Positions 1 through 11,210 of a DNA stretch of 64,000 bases are shown here, one piece after another. The notes under the pieces are model-generated. The model was not told the DNA's origin. It saw nothing but the letters and a program-made list of their open reading frames with translations, and did not search any database. Both the position numbers and the translations under genes were made by a program. The stretch spans positions 1,798,001 to 1,862,000 of the forward strand of contig BSBK01002925.1 in NCBI GenBank assembly GCA_027943335.1, read 5' to 3'. The stretch is from Chamaecyparis obtusa (taxonomy: Eukaryota > Streptophyta > Pinopsida > Cupressales > Cupressaceae). Every line of letters starts with the position of its first letter. The stretch's first letter is position 1.

Positions 1-1
1 C

Positions 2-1456
2 AAGCCCATTTTTCCAGTTAAAATGGATAGGCCTAATGATAGGATTCTTGACCCTTTGCAAAGAAATTTAGCTAACATGAATGATGATATCCCATGGTGT
101 ACTATTTGTCAATCTCCTCATAGTCTAGAGCATTGTGTTATTTCTTTGAATTTATTTCATAACCAAGAACAAGATGAGTAGTATGATAAGAGTGGTTGTG
201 GAATGACTTCTTCACATGCATCGGATGAGGTTGAATCTACTGATGATGAGGAGGAAGAATTTGATGATGTTGGATGTGGTGCAGTGAAGTGTGAGGAACA
301 TGTTTCCTTAAGGAGACCCTCTAATGAGGAAATTGCACAAATCACTGCAGACATGGTCACTCAAGCTAGGAGTAATTACAATTTGAGAATCAAGAAAGTT
401 GGAGGCACAAGTGGTAAACTAGGTAGCATGTTTATCAAGAATTTTGAAAGGAATACACAACATGAGGAAAAGGAAAAGGGTGCTGGTGTTGTCAGTTAGG
501 TTAAAATAAAAAGGAAGAGTGGGCCTACTGCAATACCTAAGGGTAAAGTAAAGACATCAAAAGTAGCTATCCCCATACCTCAAAAGGAAGATGAATTTGT
601 ACAAAAGAGTAACTCTAACTTGATTTTCCAAAAAGAGGATAAAGATATCTCTAAGATTAAGGAAGATATGGGTAACCATTCTTATGTTCCCATTAATATG
701 ACTAAATTTCTTTCACAAATAACTGTCAAGGTTCCACTTTTAGAGATGATGAGGATAGAAGAGCACAAGGTCAAGGCCTTGGATTGGGTAAATGGTGCCT
801 CTTCCACAAAGGTCCAAGAAATGAATAGAGGTGACAAGCATGTGGCTACTTTAGATGATACACCTGACAGTAAAAGTGAAGAAATTGTCTCTAAATTACC
901 TCAAATATTTTTGAATGCAAATGTTGTAAATGGTGCATCAGGGACAGTTGCTCCTTTTTTCTTATCCCTTATGATATATGGAAAATTGTTGAAGAATTGC
1001 ATGATTGATTCTGGAGCATCAAACATTATCATGCCTATAGAGATCATGAAGTCATTAGGACTAAAGGTTGATACACCTCATGCGAGATGCCAAGCTATGG
1101 ACTCAAGAGAAGTGCCATATTTTGGTACCATTAAGGATTTGCCTTATAAATTAGCAGCATTTCCTGACAAATAATTGACTATGAGTGTTCTTGCAGTTGA
1201 CATTCCCCCTCAATATGGAATGTTGTTATCTAGAAAATGGAGTGCCTCTATGGGAGGAAGTATTAAATGTAACTTGTCTTTTTCTACTTTTAGCATTGAA
1301 GGTGAAAGTGTGAAAGTTTCAAGGGAAGCTAGAACTCCACATATGATTGAGGAGGATGAAGAGGAAAATATGAATTGTTTTGTTGACACTAACATTGGTT
1401 CTTTCCAAGTTCAGGAGAGAAGTGTGAGAGAAGGTCAAGCCTATCCTTCTGGCTGA
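2..1456 (+). pseudogene. E1 Gypsy gag C-terminus and aspartic protease
   Basis: This is the 3' part of gag and the protease of a Ty3/Gypsy polyprotein that enters from outside the window. Reading frame 2 is open from base 2 to about 1440 apart from TAG at 179 and 497 and TAA at 1172. A Cys-x2-Cys/His cluster follows the Trp near base 95 (WCTIC...HSLEHC) and looks like a variant zinc knuckle. An acidic, charged linker comes next. The protease active site DSGAS is at 1007-1021, followed by the flap-side segment ending near 1270. The protease would cut the polyprotein in the particle. All three stops sit where Gln fits. A +1 frameshift near 1440 moves the reading into the frame of the RNase H that follows. 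The family assignment is firm; the exact gag limits are unknown. Confidence 0.85.
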
Positions 1457-2018
1457 TGATGAAAATAACATGGTAGAAGGTAATGTCTTGTGGACCTTGT
1501 ATTTTGATGGAGCAATTTCTAGGGAAGGTGCCGGAGTAGGAGTGCTATTGATATCCCCAAGTGGTAAGACTTTTAAGTTTTCTTTCACTCTCTTGTTCCC
1601 TTGCACAAATAATGTTGCTGAATATGAGGCCCTATTGATTGGTTTGAGACAAGCATCAAAACATGGGATCAAACATCTTAGGGTGATTGGTGACTCTGAT
1701 TTAATACTTTCTTAGATTAGATCAAAATATGTATCAAAGAATCAAAGGTTGAAACAATATAGAAATGTTGTTTGGGATGAAATTGAAAGTTTCAATGCCT
1801 TTGGTATTGATTAGGTGGATAGAAGCCAAAATAGGATGGCTAACTTATTGGCAAACATAGCATTAAGGCTAGAGGATATTACCTTTGCGGTGATATCTAG
1901 GATTGAGTGTAAGTCTAGGCCTTCTATCCCAAATAATGTTGAGAATTGGTAGGTGTTTTCTAATGATCAGGATATACTAAGGTTTTTGTAGTGTGAATCT
2001 CATTTTGATGGTCAGGAA
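1443..2018 (+). pseudogene. E1 archaeal-type RNase H (RVT_3), upstream of RT
   Basis: This is a second RNase H domain of the kind known from Tat-lineage Gypsy elements, which would degrade RNA in the RNA:DNA hybrid. Motifs run in order: YFDGA (first catalytic Asp), NNVAEYEAL (catalytic Glu), GDSDL (Asp), then RSQNRMANLLAN, where the family normally has ADxLA, so the last catalytic Asp is Asn. Stops are TAG at 1713, 1812, 1950 and 1989, all at positions where Gln fits. The domain lies between protease and reverse transcriptase. In typical Tat elements, including E2 in this window, it lies between RH and integrase. The frame is continuous with the RT that follows, so the order is not obviously caused by a nested insertion. 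Confidence 0.85.
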
Positions 2019-3749
2019 ATGGATTTCAACACTTATGTTGACATTAGAAATGGAAAAGAAAATGTTCTTGGAAAGGAAGTTTTGCAATTAAACTCAAATA
2101 GGATCCCAAGGGGATTGGTTGCTCTTGAGAGAGCATTTGATGATAAAGAAAGGACTTGTTTTCCTAAATTTGTTGATAAGATAAATGATTTGGAGGAAAT
2201 AAATTTAAGAACAAGTCAAGTACCCAAAAATGTCTACATAGGTAAATGTTTGCCTCAAAAAACTAGAAATAATCTAATTGATCTTCTCAAAAAATTTAGA
2301 CATGTCTTTGCATGGTCTTATGATGATTTGAAAGCCTATAAAGAAGATTTATTCCAGCATGAAATACCATTGAAGGAAGGTACTAAACCTTTTAGGTAGA
2401 AATTAAGGCTTGTGAACCCTACTTTGGCACCAAAAATGCAAGATGAACTCAAAAAGATGATGGATGGTGGCATTATCAAGCCTATCAGGCATTCTACTTG
2501 GGTGTCAAACTTGGTTCCAGTCAGGAAAAAGAATGGTGACATTAGGTTATGTGTTGATTTTAGGAATTTGAATGTCAATTCTTTGAAAGACAATTATGGT
2601 TTGCCTAATATGGAGAATATGCTGCAAAGGGTTACTAGATCAGAGTTAATGTCCATGATGGATGGTTTCTCTAGATATAATCAGGTCATGGTCAAGAAGT
2701 CAGAATAGTTTAAGACTACATTCACTACCCGTTGGGGAACATATGTTTATGTTAGAATGCCCTTTGGTCTGACAAATGCAGGAGCTACTTTTCAGAGAGC
2801 TATGGATGTAGCCTTTTCAAACTTTATAAACAAATTTCTAGTGGTATATCAAGATGATCTCATAGCATATTCAATAAAGGAAGATCAACATTGTGAGCAT
2901 CTTGAGAAGATTTTTATTAGGGATTTGGAGTATGGGATTTCTTTGAACCCAAAGAAGTGTACTTTTTGTGTTGTGGAAGGCAAGCTCTTAGGACATATTA
3001 TGTCCAAGGATGGAGTGACAATTGACCTTGAAAGGGTTATGTCTATAGATAGGCTTTCACCACCTAGAAATGTTAAAGGAATACAGTCTTTGTTTGGGAA
3101 GGTAAATTTCCTAAGCAGATTTGTTACAAATTTTGTAGAAATCAGTATCCCTATCTCTAGGATGTTGAAAAAGGAGGAAAAGATTGAGTGGAATGAAGAA
3201 GTAGATGAATATTTCACAAGTATCAAAAAGGCCATCAAGGATGCTCCAATTTTAAGGACACGTGATTATGGTAAGCCCATGCAGATATTTTCTTTTGCTT
3301 CTTATCATACAGTTGCAACAGTTTTATTACAAAAGAATTCAGATGGATATGAACAACCCATATCATTTTTTAGTAAATCCTTACAAGCAGTAGAATTGAA
3401 ATATGATATTACTGAGAAATAGGCTTATGCCTTAGTCAAAGTAGTCAAGGCTTTTAGATGTTACCTTATAGGAGCTAAGGTGGTTGCTTATGTTCTTAGT
3501 GCTGCAATTAAGGATATATTGGTGCAACAAGAAGTTTCAGGAAAAAGATGTAGATGGATCAATAGGATCCAAGAATTTAATATTGATATCCAGATTACAA
3601 AATTTGTAAGAGGCTTAGATCTTGCAAAGTTAATGGCACAAAGAAATTTAGTTGCAAATCATGTGAATGTGTTAGAAGAAGAACAAAGGCCTTACATTTG
3701 TGATATGGATTGTTGTGAATGGTACAAAGATGTTATTGGTTACTTGTAG
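2019..3749 (+). pseudogene. E1 reverse transcriptase and native RNase H
   Basis: This is a Gypsy reverse transcriptase followed by the element's own RNase H, all in frame 0. Visible motifs: FAWSYDDLKAY before the RT, LVPVRKKNGDIRLCVDFRNLN, SMMDGFSRYNQV (motif A Asp), MPFGLTNAGATFQRAM, and the catalytic YQDD at 2847-2858. It continues with GISLNPKKC and KLLGHIMSKDGV. The RNase H part starts near 3270 with FASYHTVATVLLQKN and lacks the first catalytic Asp, as is usual in dual-RNase-H Tat elements. Nonsense codons are TAG only: 2397, 2706, 3420 and 3747. There is no frameshift over 1.7 kb. The element must be dead as it stands, but it is well preserved otherwise. Confidence 0.92.
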
Positions 3750-3752
3750 AAA

Positions 3753-4976
3753 TTGGTCCTTCTCCTTGGGATGGATGAAAATAGAAGGAGAACTATCAAG
3801 TTGCAATCAGCAAGGTATGATGTTATACATGGTGAGTTATGGTGGAGAAATAATGAAGGAGTATTGCTAAAATGCATAGACCATGAGAGGTCTAAGGCTC
3901 TATTAAAGGAAATGCACCAAGGTGTATGTGGAGGACACTATATGGCAAAGACCACAATTCACAAGATCCTTAGGTCTAGATTTTGGTGGCCTACAATTTT
4001 TAAAGATACACATTATTTTGTAAGAAGATGTGATGCATGTCAAAGATTTGCTAGAAAATTGAAATTTAATGGGAATTTTCCACTCTGACTTGTTGTAGTT
4101 CAGGCTCCATTCTAGAAGTGGGGTATTGACTTTATTGGGGAAATTCCAAATAAGTCTAGTGGTGGACATTCTTACATACTAGTGGCAACAGACTATTTTA
4201 CTAAGTGGGTTAAAGCTATCCCCACAAGAAAGGCTTCTACCAGAGTGGTGACAAATTTTATGATGAAAAACATCCTTACTAGGTTTGGTTTCCTAGAGGT
4301 AATTGTGGTTGATAATGCAATGTGTTTTAGATCACAGGAATTTAGTGATTTTTGTCAGTAGTATGGGATACACATTTCATTTTCTTCTCCATATCACCCA
4401 CAAGGAAATGGTCAGGCTGAGTCCAGTAATAAAAGTTTGATTAAAATTCTCAAGGGAGTGTTAGACAAAAATAAGAAGGGCTGGGACTCAAAATTAGGGT
4501 GGGCACTATGGACTGACAAGGTAACTATTAAGAAAGCCATAGGTTGTGCTCCATTTGATTTGGTGTATGGAATAAGTGCTAGATTGCCTCAGAATAATTT
4601 ATTGCAGATATATAGGTTTATCTAGGCATATGATGAAGATTTGAATGATGAGATGAGAGTAAGAATGGATGAACTGATCCAATTGGAGGAGGTAAGGAGA
4701 GATGCACGTGAGAGAAATGAGGCATTATAGAGACAATGTAAGAATTTGTTTGATAGGAGGGATACTCAAAGGAGTTTTGAGGTTGATGACCTCGTCTTGA
4801 TCTGGAATGCAAGGTTGGAAGATAAGGGGAAGCATGGAAAGTTTGATCCAATTTGGTTAGGCCCTTATCTTATTGAAAGAAAATGGGGGACAAATTCTTA
4901 TGTTCTGAAAGATTTAACTGGTGGTACTTTGGAATTGTCTGTTCATGGACAATTCCTAAAGTTTTACTTCTCCTAA
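3753..4976 (+). pseudogene. E1 Gypsy integrase
   Basis: Integrase would insert the cDNA into the genome. The HHCC zinc-binding part spans about 3915-4050 (HQGVCGGHYMAKTTIH ... CDACQ). The catalytic core shows WGIDFIG (Asp), VVDNAMCF (Asp) and HPQGNGQAESSNK (Glu). The C-terminal part has the usual DLVLIWNARLEDKGK and FDPIWLGPY motifs. Stops are TGA at 4086 (Arg expected) and TAG at 4113, 4359, 4623 and 4728 (Gln expected). The natural stop is the TAA at 4974-4976. It is in frame with the RT upstream. No chromodomain is visible at the C-terminus. Confidence 0.92.
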
Positions 4977-5130
4977 AGTATCTTTTCCATGAGTAGTAGT
5001 TTAGGTTTTCCCTTGTGCAGTCATTTGTTTTTTCTTTTTGTGTCAAATTTTTGAGTTGGTCTGCTCTTCCAGGAGATTCTAGCTTTCTTGTTGTATCTGT
5101 AGTAGATACATGTCCTTGAGTATCAGCCAC

Positions 5131-8100
5131 TATTGGCACTTGTAAAAATTTTCATGGGTTTGGCACTTTTTTTCTGGTATTTGCATTTTTTTTTACATCC
5201 CTGACATAAACCCTTGGTTCAAATTTTGAAAAACTAGCCATTGCATTCAAGAGCCTAAGTGTGCCCTTGTTTTGTTCTAATTTCATGTTACTTTTTTGGG
5301 CCACTTAATTTTACTTTATGTCATGTGTGCTTTTCATCTTTTAGTTAGTCGACAATTCACTAAGTCTCCTAGCAGTTAGCTTTACCTTTTCACAATTACG
5401 TGACTGAGCATTCATGTAATCTCTTATTTTCTAGTGGTTACCAGCAATCATTCAGTGACCTAGCTAACAGTTTAACTTTTCTTTCGGTCACTGAATCACA
5501 GAGTACTAGGTTCTATTTTATGCAGTGAGATATGTGGACTGGTTTTTAGATTTATGCCGATGTGTCATGAAAGTATTGGTTGCCAAAAATGACTTGTATC
5601 ATGTCAGCAGGCCCAATTTTAGTTCATCCTGATCCGATGGTTGTCATGTTTTTGCAAGTGGTGTGTGAGAGGTTTGCTCTTTTGCAACAGCTGTTGATTT
5701 TCTTTCATGACATAACCTTTCTTTGTAGGTGGGTCCATTGACATGAATACACAAATGGAACTTCCCTATTGGCTGAAAGAAATAACAATGTGGCAGGGTT
5801 GTTAGAGGGACTTTTGAATGATGAAAAGGTAGTTTATCCGATTGCCAGATTTTGCAACATGGCAACCTCTCATTCATTGATACATCCTATGCAGTACAGT
5901 GGGGTCAGGCTTTTATAATGTCAGCAAAGGTTCAAGATCTATGGTAGGCACATGATCTCATAGAATCTTTTAAGCCTTTCAGATCATGCGCTAGCTGTCC
6001 GATGGTCTAAGTGATCATGTCAGAATAAAGGTGGGTCCTTTGTTACATGTAGGTGCAGTTGGTGGTTTTTGATTGGTCCATGAGTTAATGTGTTGGCAAT
6101 TGTCAATGGGACCTGACTTTTCAACTTGTCAGAGGATCCTAACATCCGTAGTTGGTCTAATGGTTGGCATAAGTTCTCATAGGATCTGTCAAACCTATGA
6201 GATCTTACAGCAGCTATTGATCTCTTCTATCTCAGGTGTTTCTTTGGGGTGGGTCCTATGTTAGAGTCATTAGGTAGGATTGACATATTAGATGGTGACA
6301 TGTGGCATATTTGCGGGCCCTATGTGGGTCTAAACAGTTTGGCAGTCCTAACAATTTGGTTTAGCAGATCTGACAGGTGTTTCAAGTGTTTGATCATTCA
6401 TGTGATTAAATGGAAATGTTCTAAATGTCTTGGTGGCTTAGTGAACAAGTGTTTGTGCATTCTCCAAATGGTTTAGCAATGGCGAAAAGTATTACACAAA
6501 TAAGTGAGAAGGTCTTCGGTCACCAGTTCACTAGATAAAGTGGGGCCAATTTTCTTTCATCTGATAGGGGTTGATTTGATGGTTGTCTTATAATCTGATA
6601 GGTTTCTTTAGACACATGCAAACTTAAGATGATTGTCGATCTTCTTGTAGGCGGGCTAAGGTCTTGGTTTGAGATTTTAGCGGTTCTGACAAAGGTTTTT
6701 AGCAACCTGATATATTTTCAATGGGTTTCACTTATTCGTGAAGAAGGATAACAGTTCTCTAAATGGTCTGGCAATTTTGCAAGTAGTGGTCACGTAGTCG
6801 CTATTATTTTTAGGGGTAACTTAAGATATTATGCAATTGGCAAAGAGTCTTTCAGTCGCATGGTCGCCAAATGTAAACTAGGATTCCTATAAAAGATAAA
6901 TCATAAGCCCGCAAAATCTCAGGATTTGACGGTCAGGACTTAAGGTTATCTCAGATTTAAATGTTGACCACTAATTTTCTATTAAAGCCATAAAATGACC
7001 ATTGAAGTTCAAATTCAAATTTGTAGAGGGTTTCAAGTGATAAAAGGTACCAAAATTTATGGTTTTAATGCCCAAGTTTCGATTGATTTGGTGGTGCTAG
7101 TTGTTGCAAACTGGTCCGAGGGTCCATGTGGTAGGTGGCATGATGTTTTTGTACCAAGATAAGTATGGTTTTGTGCTCAAGGTATGTTTGCAGGTGGCTG
7201 ATTTGACTAGTTTTCATGGTAGTTCCTTGCTATTTTGTAGTGTCCTTGCAGATTTTGATGATTACAGATCCATCTGAGATTCATTTTCTCTGAGTTGCTT
7301 TTGTTTCTTCCCCTACAATAAATTATGATGTAGTTTTTGGTTGGTTGAGTTGTTGAAACCCTAACCCTAGTCACCCAAAGCTTGATGCATCCTCTTTGAG
7401 GATTCTAAGGTGACTAGGGGTATAAGAAGTGAAATATTTTATTTTGAAAGGGTTATGATCTTGATTAGTTCTAGGGAGTTGTAGCAGGTGGTATCATATT
7501 GTATTAGATTGAATAGAATTTCCTTGTAGTCTTTTGCAGGTTATTGAAGTGGTTTTCTCTCTTCTCTACTTTGAACATGTACATGATTCATCATACTTAA
7601 TACAATTATTTCAAGCTTTCAAGTCTCTCCTTGGTGTCAATCTTGTGAATTTTAGATTTTTTTATCCATTGCATAGGGTCACCTTTGTATATGTTCTAGT
7701 CTTCAGTTCTTGATCTAGGATTAAGTGAAATATACTTTGGAGAGGACATAGATTCACTTTGATTTGTTTATAGAAGGATATTATAAGTAGTAGATGGGCT
7801 GAAATATTTATGTTTATGGCTATGAGTCTTTGACAATAGTTGGTTCATGTTTCAATGTCTGTATTTGAGATTTTTCCAATGGATAATGGCACTGATCAGA
7901 GATTAGTATATTCAGTTGAGTTCAATGCTTGATTGGCCCTTTCTTACTTCTTTCCATCTCTAAATATCAACACTTTCCATGTTTTAATTATATTTGGTTG
8001 ATAGTAGTAATACCCTATAGTAATGGAGAGTCAATGAGTGTGAGGTTAGCATTTAGCATTTTCTTACTATTCAATCTATTGTTTAGACCCAGTCTTTGGT
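5131..8100 (+). repeat. E1 3' LTR (start firm, end not resolved)
   Basis: The sequence after the E1 integrase carries the same border as E5 (- strand): AGCCAC followed by TATTGGCACTTG here and TATTAGCACCTG in E5, then a shared TTCATGG. The first bases read TA instead of TG in both. Further in, both LTRs share scattered motifs (GTGGGTCC, GTTGTCA, ATGATCTCATGGAAT-like) although overall similarity is weak. A TATA box lies about 1.76 kb from the start; in E5 it is about 1.84 kb from the start. By analogy with the 2.8-kb E5 LTR, the end should be near 8.0 kb, but I cannot find the terminal CA or a primer site. No gene is seen within it. Confidence 0.55.
6888..6895 (+). promoter_or_regulatory. TATA box in E1 LTR
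   Basis: TATAAAAG preceded by CC. Its distance from the LTR start matches the TATA box of the related E5 LTRs. It probably marks the U3/R border of E1. Confidence 0.5.
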
Positions 8101-8316
8101 GTGTGAAGTATAGTTTTTACAGGGTTAGGTGCACCTACCTTGGTTTTGTAGAGCCAAATGTGAAGAGGGAAGTCTTGTCCCTATAGTTGGTCCAATTACC
8201 CTAGGATCCTTATACATTTTGGAACTAACCAATCCTAAAATCAACCTAAGGGTATATTGGCAGCCTAAGAGCATAAGCGTCCATTTTGAACACCAACAAA
8301 AGGAAATAAAGTTGTA

Positions 8317-9817
8317 TCAAAAGAAGAGGGGAATTTACCCTTATTGCTAGGAAAGGATGAAAGAGAACTTTACCGAGAGGAGTTTCGCAATGATGACCAG
8401 TTCATCCAAAGAAAGGAATTCAGGGACTTCCTCATTTCGAGGAAGCAAGAAGAAGTGAAAAAGACCCTTCTTGAAGGAATGCAACAAAGCGAAGAGACTT
8501 TAAGGGCTCTGACATCATATGATCCCAATCTTGAGAAGATTACTGTAGAGGAGGCAAGGGAGATGGTTAAATCAAGTGGCATGCTTCTAACTCCTAGATA
8601 GGACTTGACCTTTGCTTTCATCATTGATTAAATTAGGAAGTAGCAAGAGGGTAGTCTATCATATAAGGTATAGATAGATGACATAATTAGAGGGAGTGGT
8701 TATGATCCCAAGCCTCAAGCTATTGCATTATGGTCCTTGGCTCCTAGAATTAACAAGCCATCTATAGTGAGCATTGAGGACAAAATGGAAGGAAATAAAA
8801 TTGTCTGGACTATGCAGAACACCACTAATCTTGAGGTGTGTAAGGTAGTAACACACTTGGCCTACCTAAATGAGGTAAAAACCATCCAATTGTTAGAAAG
8901 GTATGAAAAATTATTTGAAAATTCAATGAAGGTTGCAAAGGATAGGGATCTAAAGCTCATGTTAATAAATAAAATGGAGGGTGAATTAGAAAAGTTAAGG
9001 GCTAAGCTTTAAGAAGCATCTAAAAAAAGTTCCTCCTCATCCCTTGCAAATTGAGGCCCCTTCTTAGCCAGAGGTAGAGGTAACTAATAGGCTAGTTGAA
9101 GATATAGAGAAGGTGAGACTAGATGTAGCCGTAAAGACTATGGCAGAGGTTGTCCAACATAGACAGAAGAAAATAAAATAGAAGATGGAATTAGTCCATG
9201 AATCAGTTGTCTTGTTGTAGAGGGAAAATGAGAAAATAAATGAATCATTGGCTACTTTGGAGCCACTTTACAATGCATGGTCTAGGAGAAGGTGGTTTTT
9301 TGAAAAGCTTGATACCTTACAGGAACATAGACCTAATATCCCTAAATTGGTGATGGAGGTATATGAAAAAATTGGGTTGGTAAGTTATGTTTCAAAGTTC
9401 ATCAAAGGGAAATCAAATCAAGTAAAGGAAAAGCTAGCCATGTTTGACAAAAATTACAATAATTATTTGCCTACTATTTATAATGATGATGGAGGTGTGC
9501 TAAGTATTGATGAGTGGAGGTCATTGGTGGATCAAGTGTTGATTAAGTAGGATGCTTTCCTTGGTGAAGACAATTCTTTGGACACACAAGGTTGTAACAA
9601 CATAATTGACAACCTGTTCAAGGTTGAAAATGATTCCATAAGGTTTGTTGTAGAGGTTAAGGGAATCACCGATTCTAGGTGGGAAGAGCAGTTAAAAGTA
9701 CTACAGGAACTACAAAATTATAACTGGTCATTTGATGATGATGTGACAACTTGGGATAAAAGTGAAAAGAAAAAGAAGAAGCCAACTCTCCTAGACTTGG
9801 ATGAAGAAGATGAGTGA
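8317..9817 (+). pseudogene. Unidentified charged, coiled-coil-like retroelement ORF
   Basis: I do not recognise this protein. Frame 1 runs from about 8317 to about 9030 and frame 2 from about 9040 to the TGA at 9815-9817, so one frameshift separates the halves. The product would be about 490 residues. It is rich in Lys and Glu with heptad-like stretches (for example LEKLRAKL near 9000 and the KIK..MELVHESVVLL region near 9180) and has a basic-then-acidic tail (KKKKKPTLLDLDEEDE). In-frame stops are mostly TAG and TAA where Gln fits (8599, 8653 and others). No zinc knuckle, protease, RT or transmembrane segment is visible. It could be gag or an extra 3' ORF of another retroelement copy joined to the E1 LTR. 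An open stretch at 8129-8350 in frame 2 may be its 5' part. Confidence 0.5.
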
Positions 9818-10794
9818 AGAACACATGGCACTTGATCTAGAATTCCAAGAAGAGCATGTACCAAGCAAAGGAAGATGTAAGTTAGCCTATATTAGTAGTC
9901 ATTATTCATGCAAAACATTAAAGTAACTACTCTGAAATATCTCCAAACAAAGGTGCCACCTGTGAAGATGCTAGTAGTTGTGAACTACTTTCTATTTTTC
10001 TAGTCCTTGTCATTATGGTTTGTACTTTTTGTCTATAGTGCAAGTCATTTTCCTATCCATCTGAAGCTTGTTACATCCTTCTGAGCATTCCAAGATGGCT
10101 AGTGGTATTAGTAGCAAGTTTTGCTCATTTTGTAAGGGTGGCTAAAGTTTTTGTTAAAAAAGTACTGAATATAGGATCTGAATTCTTTGAAGTTTTTGTT
10201 AAAATTGTATATGGATGCTTTGATTTTCTTATGCATTAATTTGTAAAGCTCTTTAATCCATTGTTCACAAGGTGAATATAGGGGTTGAACTCAAGTTTCT
10301 CTCAAGGAGAGAGTAAACCTTCAGGGAGGTCTCTGGGAATTGAATATCTATACATGAATCTGATGACAGGGTTGGGAATTGGGAGAGTGAATTGTTAGGC
10401 ATTTCATTTAAATTTTAGTATCTTTGTATTGATAGGATTCTATAGATGTTTGGTTTTAACTCTAGCCTAATGAATAAGGCAATGGTTTTAGCTTAATTTT
10501 CATCTATTCACCACCAAAATATCAAAAACCTATTCAATTTACTTTTAGTTTTCTGTTTATGAATTGTATTGACTATGTCAAGTACATAGATCTATTTTAT
10601 AATGCTTTGTAGAAGCAATTGTGAAAGGTAAACCTGCCTAAGTTTTACACTCAAAGTGAAGAAGGCTCAAAGCCTTAATACCTTAGCATTTAAATTGTGT
10701 TGGATGCAGCTATTGGGAATACATGACTCATAAGTTTAGTAATTTTTTTGAATATTTCAACCATCTATAGGTTTAAGTGCTAACATGTCATAAG
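9818..10794. other. No gene seen; weak similarity to E1 LTR interior
   Basis: Nothing codes convincingly here. A stretch near 10062-10110 (AGCTTGTTACATCC, then TGAG.ATTC.AAG.TG.CTAG) resembles 7369-7415 inside the E1 LTR. This hints that the region is a diverged LTR or untranslated part of the same family. The match is too short and too gapped to set borders. Confidence 0.35.
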
Positions 10795-11210
10795 GCACAC
10801 AAGGTAGAGACAGCTGAGCAACCTATTGGTGACACAAATATGCATGTTGTAGAGATAGATCCTAGTTTACAACAGACTCCTCAGGAGATGATCAGACATT
10901 TAAGATTACAAATTAGGGACTTGAGATTGCATAGTGCCTGACTTGAGGAGTGACTTACAGAGGTTGAGAGACAACAAGCATAGATATGGGAGAAGAACAG
11001 GAGATTTTTGGTAGAGGTGACTCATCAAATGGCATGGAGTGCCTATTATGTCTCTGCATATTTTATCATTGTACTAGTTTGTTAAAGAGTACCTACATAC
11101 TCTTAGTATATGATAGCTTTAGAGGGAGCCAGGGCACCATGAGATGAGGCCATACCAGATGCACCACCACCACCTCCACCAGATGTAGAGGATCATGCAA
11201 ATAGCTGATC
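10795..11210 (+). pseudogene. Decayed coding remnant with proline-rich tail
   Basis: One frame reads as protein-like across about 138 codons once stops are ignored: an acidic start, a leucine/arginine-rich helix (MIRHLRLQIRDLRLHSA), LTEVERQQA, EKNRRFLVEVTHQM, and a tail containing six prolines in a row (DAPPPPPPDVED). Stops include three TGA where Arg fits (CGA to TGA) and TAG where Gln fits. The mix suggests older decay, including CpG loss. The family is not recognised. It may belong with the ORF at 8317-9817 as a downstream part of one element. Confidence 0.4.

Noticed and set aside
157..360. Antisense open frames over E1, E2 and E6 coding regions
   Set aside because: They mirror conserved polyprotein sequence on the other strand and have no independent support.
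7355..7366. Telomere-like AACCCTAACCCTA
   Set aside because: Under two repeat units inside an LTR; expected by chance.
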